Below, one piece after another: positions 46,805 to 57,557 of a DNA stretch of 64,000 nucleotides (position 1 is the stretch's first letter; each line of letters begins with the position of its first letter). This DNA is from Cotesia glomerata (lineage: Eukaryota; Arthropoda; Insecta; Hymenoptera; Braconidae), in contig NC_058164.1 of the NCBI RefSeq assembly GCF_020080835.1, positions 10,734,142 through 10,798,141 on the forward strand, given 5' to 3'. The notes under the pieces are model-generated. The model saw nothing but the letters and a program-made list of their open reading frames with translations, searched no databases and was not told where the DNA came from. Both the position numbers and the translations under genes were made by a program.

Positions 46805-48728
46805 CCCGACGAGAAATTTAAGTTCAGCGGTGGTTCGTTTCAAATTAGGCATGCCGAATTCCAAGTTCGCGCCGAACCAGGAAGCCAAAGTTGGCCCACG
46901 TCCCGGAAGTAACGCAGTCGCGAGTTTGGGCCTAACTTGGCTTCCGACTTAGGCGGTGGTTTGGAAACCACACTTGCTAGTGACTATCCAAGCCTCATTC
47001 GGTCCGAATTTGGTTAACTAACTAGGCAGCAATTCAGAAACTAAATTCGCACGGAAGAATCCAAATTGAATCCTTTTTTTGTTTTTAGCTATTTTTATTA
47101 TAAAGCAAAAATTAATAATAATGAATGCTTATTTTTTTTTTTTTAATTTACTTTTTAAATTTTAAATATAAATATCGACTTAAGAACAAAATTTTTTAAA
47201 TATTAAGTAAATAAAAAAAATTTTTTTTTTTTTTTTATTTAGTATTATTTTTTTTATATTTTCGGTCATTTTTTTCGCTTTTTAGGATTTTTCTTACTAT
47301 GAAGAAGTTTTTTTTGATTGGTCGATTTTATGGGTCAAGAGGGAAGGAGATGATGGAGTTAGATACATTAGTCACACACAACACTTAAATTTACCTCACA
47401 TTCGCCTCAAATTCGCCTTAAGAATAATTATAATTAATAATTATTAATTATTAAAAATTTTACATGTCGATCGCGAGACTCGAACACTGTACCCGACGCA
47501 CGAGAGCCCTATACCATACCGCGACGCTACGCTGATAATGAGCGACCTCTTGCCTCAAGATACTTATAAGCCCGACACTTCGGCAAACATTCGGTTACCG
47601 TTGCAACGGTCGAGTTAGGAATTCCGATATTATACCTAAGTGAGGACTTGCCATAGACTTACCTAGTCAAGTTTCATTTTGATAGACCAAGCTTCAGAAT
47701 ACCTTTAGTTACTGTTCGGTAAGCTTTTGGTTACCGTTATCTCGTATCAATTTGGCAATTCATGGCGTACCGAACTAAGGCATTTCCACAGTTTTGTCTA
47801 AATGAGCCCGAGCTCGGAGAATCAAACTTCGGTAATCCTTTGGTTACCATTATTTCATACCAGTTTGGCAATCCATGACATATCGAACTTAGGCATTGCC
47901 ACAGGTTTGCCTAAATGGGTCCGAGCTTGGTGAATCGAACTTTGGTAAGCCTCTTTGGTTGCCGTTATTTCATAACAGTTTGGCAATCCATGACATACCG
48001 AACTTAGGCATTTCCACAGTTTTGCCTAAAGAAGCTCGATCGTGGTATGCCAAGTTTCGGTAAACCTTTGGTTACCGTTATTTCATACCAGTTTGGCAAC
48101 CCATGAAATGCCGAACTTAGGCATTGCCATAGGTTTTCCGAAGTGAACCCGAACTTGGTGAACCAAACTTCGGTAATCCTTTGGTTACCGTTATTTCATA
48201 CCAGTTTGGCAATCCATGACATACCGAACTTAGGCATTTCCACAGTTTTGCCTAAAGAAGCTCAATCGTGATATGCCAAGTTTTGGTAAACCTTTGGTTA
48301 CCGTTATTTCATAACAGTTTGGCAACCCATGAAATGCCGAACTTAGGCATTGCCATAGGTTTTCCGAAGTGAACCCGAACTTGGTGAACCAAACTTCGGT
48401 AAGTCTTTGGTTACTGTTATTTCATAACAGTTTGGCAATCCATGGTATACCGAACTTAGGCATTTCCACAGGTTTGCCTAAGTAAGCCCGAGCTTGGTGA
48501 ACTAAACTTCGGTAAGCCTTTGGTTACCGTTATTTCGTACTAATTAGGCAATCCATGACATGCCAAACTATTACGAGATTACATCGAATGTGGAATTCTT
48601 TTGGCATACCAATGTTCGGCTTGCCTAATTTAAAACAAATAAGATCCGAATTGGGCTAGCCTAAGTTCGGAAAGCCAACTTCGCCCCGAACTGATTTTTC
48701 GGCATGCCTCACTAAAATTCTAGTCGGG
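46805..48728. mobile_element. Family B element, long copy with tandem repeats
   Basis: The ends CCCGACGAGAAATTTAAGTT and ACTAAAATTCTAGTCGGG are inverted. The element contains a tRNA-like segment (47465-47540) and about eight tandem copies of a 113-120-bp unit at 47690-48560. Each unit has CTTTGGTTACCGTTATTTCA, TTTGGCAATCCATGACATAC and CGAACTTAGGCATTTCCACA. It sits in family A copy 8 just before its linker. Confidence 0.75.
47465..47540 (-). other. Degenerate tRNA-like module in family B (second copy)
   Basis: Same segment as 26443-26515: GTTCGAGTCTCGCGATCGAC (B-box side, about 47467-47485) and TAGCGTCGCGGTATGG (A-box side, about 47514-47529) on the minus strand. Confidence 0.4.
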
Positions 48729-48780
48729 GTGTCAGGGATGGCCTTTGGGGTCAACCGTTTTCCAAATTTTTTTATCGTTA

Positions 48781-49730
48781 GCGATATCTCTCAAGCTGTT
48801 CAAATGATTATGTAGAGTTCAAAAGTTATTCCAAAATATATTTGTTTTTTATTTTATTCAAACAATTTTTCAAAATCTATCGGGCTGAATCGTTCTAAAT
48901 TTTCAGGAAATACAAGCTTACTGAGATCTTTTGAAGTATCGAAAACCACGTTTCGATTGGTTAAGCTGCCTTACAGTTATGAGACATTTTCACACTAGTA
49001 AGGATATTTTCTTTGGAGCTCAAAACGTAGAAACCTAATGAAATTTCGATTTTTAAAATTAAATTTTCAAGAAATAAAAAATTATTTATAAAAACTTATT
49101 GTTACCTGCTTACATCGAGGAGCATACGGTCGACTTTGATTGGGACAAAAACTCTTAATTTTGAGTGGATAATACATGTAAATTTAGAATTAGAGTGTTA
49201 GTCACTGTATATGATAGATGTGACATATATCATTAATGAACTTTTTATTTTTTATTTTTCTGTGAGGCTCCACTCATTATGAATTGAACTTATATCTTTA
49301 TTCACGTCTAGACCTCACAATCCAATTCGATCGTGTGTCCATTGAAGCAGGCGGAAATTAATTGGTTAAATTATAAAAATTATAAGAAATAAAAAATGAA
49401 ATTTTCAGTTTCCCGTTAAAAATCATTTTTTTTTCACTGAAAACCATTTATCCAATTCGATACAATTTATTGACTTAAAACAAAAGAACTTTCGAAATGA
49501 AAAAAAAACTTTCTACAGTTAAAATAACAAAATTTTCGAGCTGTTTATCAATAAGTTGAAAATAAAATTCAAATTATCCGAGAGACGAGTTGAACTCAGA
49601 TCTTTATGATTGTGCGCCGAGAGCTCTGTCGATTGAATTTGTCCGGGCTAGACGATTTATTCTTACTTAAAAAATTATTTATTATACCGAAAAATGCAAA
49701 TTTTTCGAACATAGTATTTACCTGACCAGA
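48781..49730. other. Diverged family A remnant and two weak tRNA-like stretches
   Basis: At 48781-49080 the sequence keeps words of reverse family A (ATATCTCTCAAGCTGTTCAA, AAATTTCAGG-like blocks). At about 49270-49345 and 49575-49650, minus-strand B-box-like GTTCAATTC and GTTCAACTC occur in similar contexts, but I could not build cloverleaves. Confidence 0.3.
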
Positions 49731-50052
49731 AATTTAAGTTCGGCGGTGGTTCGGTCCGAATTAGGCATGTCGAGTTCCAAGCTCGCGCCGAATCTGGAAG
49801 CCAAAGTCGGCCCACGTCCCGGAAGTAACGCAGTCACGAGTTTGGGCCTAACTTGGCTTCCGACTTAGGCAGTGGTTTGAAAACCACATTTGCTGGTGAT
49901 TATCTAAACCTCATTCGGTCCGAATTTGACTACCTAACTAGGCAGCAATTCGGAAACCAAATTCGCACGGAAGAATCCAAATTTAATTCTTTCTTCGTTT
50001 TTAGATATTTTTATTATAAAGCGAAAATTAATAATAATGAATACTTATTTTT
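49731..50052. mobile_element. Family B element, truncated
   Basis: It starts CCTGACCAGAAATTTAAGTT and matches the long copy through the AATTAATAATAATGAATAC word, then is cut by the start of family A copy 9. The 70-codon frame is not credible. Confidence 0.65.
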
Positions 50053-50685
50053 AACTTCCCGCTAAGAAAATTAAAAATTTTTTTAAATCGGGAAGTTATT
50101 GTTTTTACCCCGTTTTTCAAAAATCGAGTTTTCATCAGATCTCGACGTTTTGAGGTCCTAGGAAGCTTCCCTGACTATTCCCGCGATGGTGTCTGTGTCT
50201 GTGTGAGTGTGTGTGTGTAAACGTCTCATAACTTCTGAACGGCTTGACCGATTTGATCGCGGTTAGTGCCATTCGAAAGGGTTCGACTAAACTTAGATTT
50301 TGAATACTAGTTCGACCGATTCAGATTTATAGATTTTGAGAAATCTTAAGAAAACTGCGAAAAAAAATTTTTTTCAAATGTGGTTTTTTTTAATAACTCT
50401 TAAGTACCGGTCCCTACGATTGCAGCTTTTATTTCTCTTCTAAACAAAGAAGACTTTCAAGAAAAACGCTCTGCTACGTAATAGATTTTTTAATTATCTA
50501 TTTCATATCAGAGCGTTTTTTTTGAAATTTTCATTTGTTTAAAAGAAAAACATAAAACTGCAATTAGCTTTATCATCACGAGTGCAACAAGGATAGTACC
50601 GTTTCTCGCCGTGAGTGTGACGCGAGAAAAAGATGGGACCGGCTGTTAAACGGCTTGACCGATCAATTCCAAAAACTTGCGACCA
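50053..50685 (+). mobile_element. Family A repeat, copy 9, with TTAA MITE inside
   Basis: It starts AACTTCCCGCTAAG, has a short TG tract (about 50193-50217) and the TTCTGAACGGCTTGACCG module. It is interrupted by the MITE at 50404-50645 and breaks off at about 50685 at the LINE fragment. Confidence 0.7.
50404..50645. mobile_element. 242-bp hairpin MITE with TTAA target duplication
   Basis: TTAA stands on both sides (50400-50403 and 50646-50649), and family A copies without the insert show a single site. The ends GTACCGGTCCC and CAGCCGGTCCC (inverted) match in their inner part. The rest folds back on itself: GCAGCTTTTATTTCTCTTCT pairs with the segment near 50540-50570, and CGCTCTG with CAGAGCG around the centre. 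TTAA suits piggyBac-like or Kolobok-like transposases (general knowledge). Confidence 0.75.
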
Positions 50686-50948
50686 GAATCTTATAGCAGT
50701 ATTTATCAGTCTTTGAAGTTTATTATCGAGCCTTTTTGATGAATCAAGTAGAACAAGAGAACAGTAGTCAATTATTGGTAAGATTGTGGAAGTGACCAGC
50801 AACTTCCAAGTGTTGTTGAGAGGATATTTTTCTTATGTTTTAGGTTGCTTAGAACACCAAATACTTTTCGTGAAAGTTGTGCAACATGATCATCTCAGGT
50901 AAGGTTGGTTGATAGATGAATTCCTAGATGTTTCGTTGAGTTTACGAG
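50686..50948 (-). pseudogene. LINE reverse transcriptase fragment, broken
   Basis: On the minus strand, KHLGIHLSTNLT is followed by a TGA (50895-50897, where Trp is usual), DDHVAQLSRKVFGVLSNLK, then a one-base frameshift near 50805-50820, and LLVTSTILPIIDYCSLVLLD and KLQRLINTAIRF. This is the region after the catalytic motifs of jockey/I-type non-LTR reverse transcriptases, where L-P-x-x-D-Y and K-L-Q-R are typical. Only about 87 codons remain, joined to family A at one end. Confidence 0.75.
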
Positions 50949-51865
50949 AAAATTTTTTTCTCAGCTAAAGTAGGTGGCGCTGCTTCCCTAAAGTATCTAA
51001 AAATCTTGATCCAATATAAAAATTTATTGTATCAAGTATTTATGATAATTTGAATTAAGAAAAATTACTTCCACCAAGAATAGAATTTCAAGAAAAATTT
51101 TTACTTCGGCCAAGACAACTTCGGTCTTCCTTCGGGCACCCGAAAATTTACTTGAGCCAAGAATTTTATTCTCCAATCAAGAAATCTTTTTTTCTGTGTA
51201 CTATTGAAGATGTTAAAGGGAAGTTTTGATGGTGAAAAAAAAAATTGTGTGGGAACAGTTCTCATATTGTTCTCACCGTGTAATCAACGATATTTATGCA
51301 ATTATACAGGATATCTCAAGACGCAAAATATTTGAACAACATTTTTTTATCGCAAATTGAAGTTTCATTAAATTTACTCTCCAAGTTTTCCGATTTCCTT
51401 ATTAATTTAAAAAAAATACTATTCATGATTTAATTCAACTGCAAAATATGCGCATATCAGCTTATCGTGAATTGAATAAGCCGACAACCACCGCAACGAG
51501 GTAATGCAGGAAAATATTTCAGATTTTTACCTCAATTTTTCTTTTTTTATTTTTATTTCTGCAGCACTTCTACCCTCATTTTTTCGTGACACGATTTTTC
51601 TTTTTTTTTTTTTTTTCGTTTTTATCCGAGTCATAAAATCTATTTGGATTGAGTGTAAGTCAATTTTTTTTTCCAATAAAATAAAAGTATGCACAACAAT
51701 CTCATCAAGTACTTGAAAAACGTTCAAGCCAATTATTAAATTTGTCCAAGTTAAGTCAATTAAAAATGTCCGTCGTGCCTTGATCGATATCAGCTAAAAA
51801 ATCTAAAATAAAATTTCAACCTTACCCTCGTTCAGTCTCTCTAATTTATTATTTATTTACAACAG
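50949..51865. other. Intergenic, small diverged repeat
   Basis: At 50950-51203 the sequence starts GAAAATTTTTTTCTCAGC and ends TTTTTTTCTGTGTA, with CAAGAA words in both orientations, perhaps a degenerate MITE. The 66-70-codon frames at 51504-51727 come from poly-T tracts. A possible donor (CAACGAGGTAATG near 51496) and acceptor (TTTTATTTCTGCAG to 51564) were noted. Confidence 0.35.
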
Positions 51866-51991
51866 GAGAATTACAAATACTCAAAATTACACGAAGAGGA
51901 AGAAAAATACATAATGAAAAGATGCGACAGCTTGCTAAAAAAAATTGAGCGCAGTGGCCGGTTGGTCCAGCAACTCCGACATTATACATAG
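51866..51991 (+). CDS. Possible terminal coding exon, 41 codons
   Basis: After the acceptor TTTATTTACAACAG (to 51865) a frame of 41 codons runs to TAG at 51989-51991. It starts ENYKYSKLHEEEEKYIMKR and ends GRLVQQLRHYT. The composition is charged and helical, possibly coiled-coil, and differs from chance frames in this AT-rich DNA. Upstream exons were not established, so this stays a suggestion. It lies just before the promoter-like region of the next candidate gene. Confidence 0.3.
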   Translation, partial: ENYKYSKLHEEEEKYIMKRCDSLLKKIERSGRLVQQLRHYT

Positions 51992-52012
51992 AGCAGACTA
52001 GGAACTCGAATA

Positions 52013-52013
<1 letters not shown>

Positions 52014-52045
<32 letters not shown>
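52014..52045. repeat. TA microsatellite
   Basis: A perfect (TA)n tract of about 32 bp, directly upstream of the GC-richer promoter-like stretch. Confidence 0.95.
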
Positions 52046-52049
<4 letters not shown>

Positions 52050-52300
52050 GGAAGGAGAAATGGAGGGCTGCGGACAAGTGCCTACGCTTTGCCGACAACC
52101 CTCTCCCCACTTTTACTCGCGCACTCTCGCAGTTTCTCCCTCATCGGCCCTATCTACGTCACTTGCGACGCAGAGCTAGCACTCGCGCGCCACACTTCGG
52201 TACGGCAGCATCGGCTTTAAAGGATGTAAAGCTTTTTATTTACGTGACGTAACTACCACGCGGTCGATCACTAACTAACGATTTTACGATAACTTTATAG
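52046..52300 (+). promoter_or_regulatory. GC-richer promoter-like region with a CRE-type site
   Basis: From about 52046 to 52290 the GC content is far above the flanks. It holds several CG dinucleotides and pyrimidine runs (CTCTCCCCACTTTTACTCGC). TTACGTGACGTAACT at 52239-52253 includes TGACGTAA, a CREB/ATF-type site. A short exon with a start codon and donor follows at 52714. The transcription start cannot be set from sequence alone. Confidence 0.4.
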
Positions 52301-52705
52301 TTAGCGTGTTGTTGTTTTTTAAATTATTCTAAAATATTTAACTAAATAATTAGTGGTTTGCATAAGTGAATGAACACACTTCCTTGGAACTTATTTAAAT
52401 ATTTATTGTGCATCCATGTTATATTGTATTGTTCTACTTTTCATATTTTAATTACTGATTACTACTTAATATTTTGTCTTTTCCCTTTTCTATCTAGGGT
52501 GAATTTAATTAAATATTAATATTAAGTATAATAGGCCTTATCAATTTCTTAACATATTTATCAAGTGAACCTTATTTTAGTGACGTGTGCTTACACTAGT
52601 GACTTGACCAATTAATTTTATCCCTCCTTATAATATTAAGTGAATTTAAATTCAGTGCGGATTGTTTGTCACCGTCATTGAATTTTTTATTTAAATTTTG
52701 TTTTC

Positions 52706-52740
52706 ATGAAACCATGAAACAAATTTTACACTGGATTATT
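52706..52740 (+). CDS. Possible first coding exon with overlapping mini upstream ORF
   Basis: The ATG at 52714 opens M-K-Q-I-L-H-W-I-I and reaches a strong donor GTGAGT (52741 on). This would be the start of a signal peptide or signal anchor continued in the next exon. An upstream ATG at 52706 encodes only Met-Lys-Pro and stops at the TGA that overlaps the second ATG (ATGA). Such an arrangement allows reinitiation. No second exon was found in the window, so the intron could span up to 11 kb. This would suit a receptor or adhesion protein, but that is inference. Confidence 0.35.
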
Positions 52741-55700
52741 GTGAGTACTTTATTTTATTTTATTGAGTATAAATATAGAAAATAAAAAAAACATTTTTCA
52801 ATTAAAAATGAATAATTCAGTAATTAATTGATACTGAAAGTATCGGACGTCTGACAATTTTTAGGATTTTTCAACAACTATATTATTAAAAAACCAAATC
52901 AACTTATAAAAATTATGAGTAACTGTGGAGATAATTTTTTAAAAAATTTTCTTCGAGCTAATTTATTTTTTCAATAAAAAAATTCTGTAGTGTCTGCTGA
53001 TTCACTTCACTGTAGCATAATTATAAATTATAATTTTGAAAATCATATTTACAGATATTTTAATTTTCTGAATGTACATTTTATTATTTTCATCCTATTT
53101 ATATTTAAAAAATTGACCAATGCCTGCTTGATTTGTCATTAATTTTAGAATTGAAATCAGTTTATAGCTGACAATTTTTTTGATTTTTCTATAAAAATAA
53201 TTTATTATGAAAACAATTATTTGAAAATCCTGTTCTTGTAAAAATGAGAAAAATTGTAAGTGTTAAATATTTTATTCATTAATGATTAAAAATAAAACAT
53301 AAAAAATTTTATTTTACGATGTAATTTTTTTGGCTTTTACATTACGAAAGATTATTACTTTAAATAAAAAAATAAATTTCATTATTTATAAAGAGAAAAA
53401 AATAAGGAAAATTCATTGTTAAAGGGAATGGAAAGTAAATTTAGTATTAAACGTAAACCGCTTATTTAAGTTATACGTTCAATTCATTAACACTCACTGA
53501 ATTATTTCCTTTTTCTCTAGTGTATAGTTTATAGTTTATTAAATTCTTACGTGAGCGGTACTTAATTAAACAATTAAAAATGTAATAAGTTTTTAAAAAT
53601 TATATTCACAAGGGTAACCGGGGGAGTTTAAAAGGAGCACGTGCGCACACGAATCAACCCTCTATGACAGTAGAACAAATCGAGGTCGTAGGTCACGCGT
53701 GTTTCCTCGACATCAATACTAAGGAAAGATGAATTTATTCGTCAATAAGACACGTTTCATTTCAATAATACTATTCATCTGATACAAACATTATACAGTG
53801 ATTTGATTGAATTTTAAAACGCTTTATCATTACTTATATTATTAAAAAAAAAAAATTGCTTCAACTTCTTTTCATGTTTATGAGTGGTTACGATATCAAG
53901 TATCAGTTTATAATTTTTAATATTTTAGTAGATGAAAGTTAAGATTTTTATTTTATTACTAGATTTTTAATAATGATTTCTTAACATAATTTTAGCTTCA
54001 AGGTAGAAACTGATTTAATTTTGTTTTTAAAAAATACATTATGAATACTAAATTTAAGCTTATAGTAATAGTTAAATAAAAAAAATAAATAAATTCATTA
54101 TGAGCACTAAAATAACAAAATAATAAGCAATCAATGTTAATTTCCATAATTTTTTAATTTTTGAAAACTACTATTAATTTTTTTATTCGAATAAAAATAA
54201 TAAATAGTAAAATCAATATTTTTTTCTTCGTTACATGTACTTAAATTATTAATAATCGTTAATTTTTTCTAAGAAGCTTTTAAATTTAATTGAATTTTAG
54301 ACTAGATTCGTTTTGTCCGTGAGAAAATTTTTTTATGTACTAAAAAACTAGCCGCAAAAGAAAATTGAAATTCTCGGAATCTTATTTTATCGATAGTATA
54401 AATCTTGAACGTATGAAAAAGTTACACCCTGTGACTGGGAATTCACAAGGCTACCCGTTGTATCTTTGTTTCCCTTAATTATTTTTCATTCACAAGACTT
54501 TTTTGTTTGTTTTGTTAATAATTGAAATATTATTAAATATTGTTGAAAGAAAACTATTTTAATTTAACGATTTTATCAATACTTTTTTTAAACTTTACCG
54601 CTTTAAGAATAAAAAATGTTATTATTGATTATGCATATTTATAATTAACTTTTTTGAAAAATGATTTTTATATTATTAAATTCATATCATATCAAATAAC
54701 TTGATCTATTTTTACTGTATTTCGAGAAAAAATGATATTGCATTCCGTTTTTTCGTTATAATTACTTTCTACTATAGATATCATGCATTATACTTTAAAA
54801 ATAAGCATAAATACAGTTAGTTTTTGATGCAATATACAACAAATATTTGACTTTGAAATCAGCAGATATCTGACTATTTTTTTGGTATTATTTACCAAAT
54901 AAACCGATAAGAAAACAATTTTTTTTCTAATTTATATCCATTTATTTTTTTAATTCTACATGTATATTTTTTAATGAAAATTTATTCGCTAAAAAAATTG
55001 TTAGATATCTGTTATTTTCAATATCAGGAATAGATCAGACAAGTAACTAATCCTAAGATTGGAGCTAATTCCTAATTATTAGACAAGCATGAAATCTGGT
55101 GAGGAGTAGTATTTTGAATTACCAAAAAAAAACTGTGTTTTCAAAAGTTGATTTTTGTTAAAACAATAACCGGAAAACATAAAAGAAAACAGTCAAATTT
55201 CGAAGTTTTCTGTTTTACCGAGATAACACAAAATTTATTAGCTTCACAGAAAATTTTATTCATTAAAAATTATAGAGCATGAAATTTATAACAAATATTG
55301 TACCGAACATTTTATCATCTGTCTGTTAGTTTAAAATAAATAACAGAGCACATTAAAGCTGCATCAGAGAATTGATGTCAACACTGAAAAGTGTTGGACC
55401 ATTTTAGAATGTATAAAATACCTTAAAAAATAGTTTGTACAGAAAAATAGTCCCGGAAGAACTCGTAAAGCATGTAATATAAGGAAATAAAAAAACTTTT
55501 CTAAAAAAATTTTAGCTTATTTTGCAGTATCTTGAATATTGATATATAACTTGTTTATAACTTTTGTTCTAATTATTCTAAGGTAATCAGACTCATGGTA
55601 AGTGTATGGGTAAATTATGTACTAAAAATTCGACCCATTTTCGACATTTCCATTACTTGATTTATCGACATTTTTCCATAATTTATATGTAGGTGATTCT

Positions 55701-56640
55701 CTGTAAGGATGTTTTTTGCTGTCCCATGCATTTTTTTATTAGAAAAATTGTTATTTTGTTACTAAAAAAAATTTATTACGAAAGTAAAAAAACATTTCTA
55801 TTTGGAGCATTGAAAACTAAAATGGAATAAATTTTGGTTTTTTTGCTATAAATTCGTAAACCACCGAAATGTCAGTCCTCTGGGCTGTCCCAGTCCCAAA
55901 ATTAAAACTTTAAGATTAAATTTTAAGTTATTCGTCAATAATATATAATTTGGTCCATAATATTTATAAGCTTAATTAGTTAACTAATAATCTTCTTCAA
56001 TAAAAAGTACCGAAAGTTAATTTGTTTCATTAAATTCATTAAACCAAAGTTTGTCCCAGGCATTTTAAGATCAGTCCCCTGCCAGAAGTTCAAAGCCAAA
56101 AAAAAAATCTAGCGTGTTATTTTACCTTTTGTAAGGTTTATAAGGATCTAACTAGCTGTAAATTAATAACCATAGGGCTGTTAGCGCTTTATCGCCATTT
56201 TATTTAGTGTCAAAGCACCGTTTGTTCTGGAAATATGTGTCTGGGCCACTTCAAAACTCAGTCCCCTGGCAGCTATTTTTGTTTATAATTTATTTATAAA
56301 ATTGGATCCATAAGTCTTAATATTATTCTAATTAATGTAAACATTCATTGAGAACTTAAAAAGTTGAATGCATTGAAATAGTTTGCTTGATTTTTCTCAA
56401 TTTGATAAAAAAAATCAGTCTCCTGACAGTCAGTCCCCTGTCATGTTATATGGCAAAATATACACAAATATCGAAAAAGCAAAAATTAATTCGGCTGTTT
56501 ATTTATTATAATTAAGCTGATAGTTTTGTAGCCCTTGTTAATTTTTTTTCTAATAAAATCAAAAATAATTTGGTCGGACAATTTTGTACAGATTGAAGAC
56601 GTCCTTACAGAGAATCACCCATATATGACCTTATTAATGA
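52741..56640. other. Probable intron or intergenic sequence, no gene seen
   Basis: AT-rich. A GC-richer spot at about 53615-53720 contains GGAGCACGTGCGCACACG. The segment 55900-56470 repeats the word CAGTCCCCTG and TGTCCCAG several times (about 55873, 56055, 56071, 56260, 56430). No exon is supported. Confidence 0.4.
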
Positions 56641-56712
56641 ACTAGCAGCCCACCCCAGCTTTGCAAGGGTATTTAATAAAAATTTCAAAATTATGAATTA
56701 TAATACAATATA

Positions 56713-57414
56713 CACGGGAAAAAATTTCTGGGAAAATTTACGATACAACTATTGTAAAGCTGGACTATACTTTTATTACTATTAATTGTCAAATATTTTA
56801 GAAGAAAAAATACTATTTATTCATGAAAAAATACGATATTACTATTGTAAAAAGTAAGAGATGAAAATTTCCAGTGCTACCTCTTTATCTTTCCAATAGA
56901 ACTATAGCAAATTTTACAATAGCTGAATTGGAATGTTTCTCAATTAGTGTGAGTGATGGCCGTGCACAGCGCTAGACTCCGAGTTTATGTAAATGTTAAA
57001 GGATATGGGTCTTAGTTTACCTCGGATAGCGTAGAGGGAGAGTCTCTGGCTGCCAACACAGAGTTCTGGGTTCGATTCCCAGATAGCACGAAAATGTCGG
57101 TTTCTTTTTTCGATTACTGTACAGGTACCAATTAGTCCAACCTTCTATCTCTCTCCCTCCCTATTATTTCTTTTAAAAAAACCAACTGTGAATTTTTACA
57201 ATAGTTGAATTGTAAAGTTCACAAACACATATTGTATAATTTGCTCTATAGTATTCGACTTTTTAAGACTCTTGCTAGTCTTATTTGTTGGATAAAATTT
57301 ACAATAGTAGATCGTAAAAATTACTAAATGAGAAGTATAGTCCACGGTTACTATTTTATTTAGTAAAAATTACAATAGTAAAATAGTAAAAACTCCTTCA
57401 ATTTTCTTTCCGTG
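56713..57414. mobile_element. CACGGGAAAAAATT MITE with TTTACAATAGT arrays
   Basis: TA flanks the element at 56711-56712 and 57415-57416. The ends are CACGGGAAAAAATTTCTGG and TTCAATTTTCTTTCCGTG. Both arms carry repeated TTTACAATAG and CTATTGTAAA words (for example 56748, 56840, 56913, 57196, 57300, 57370). A tRNA-like segment is near the middle. There is no transposase frame. Confidence 0.8.
57020..57090 (+). other. tRNA-like module inside the 56713 MITE
   Basis: TAGCGTAGAGGG (57027-57038) fits an A box, and GGTTCGATTCC (57069-57079) fits a B box exactly. The T-arm CTGGG-TTCGATT-CCCAG pairs perfectly (57066-57082), and CTCTG pairs with CAGAG around a ten-base loop in the anticodon position. 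The acceptor and D stems do not pair. It is therefore a tRNA relic or tRNA-derived Pol III module and not a normal tRNA. Confidence 0.5.
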
Positions 57415-57557
57415 TAGCTTATGTCACCCGGGGATAGTGTAGCTTTCCAACAGTGAAAGAATTTTTCAAATCGGTTCAGTAGTTTCGAAGCCTATTCAAT
57501 GGAAAGAAACAAACAAACAAGCAATCAAATCTTTCCTCTTTATAATATTATGGTATA

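Larger units (their letters stand above)
56641..57557 (+). mobile_element. Retroposon-like repeat, interrupted by a MITE
   Basis: It starts ACTAGCAGCCCACCCCAGCT and ends ATCGGTTCAGTAGTTTCGAA, then (CAAA)n-type sequence and TCTTTCCTCTTTATAATATT. From memory, this pattern is common at 3' ends of insect LINE-derived repeats. Removing 56713-57414 restores AATACAATATAGCTTATGTC. Confidence 0.6.

Noticed and set aside
51234..51284. A very small TA/CACGG-type MITE (GGTGAAAAAAAAAATT to TCTCACCGTG)
   Set aside because: Too short, and the left end lacks the CACGG motif; chance similarity cannot be excluded.
57020..57090. A functional tRNA gene
   Set aside because: The A and B boxes and T-arm are good, but the acceptor and D stems do not pair and the anticodon loop is ten bases.
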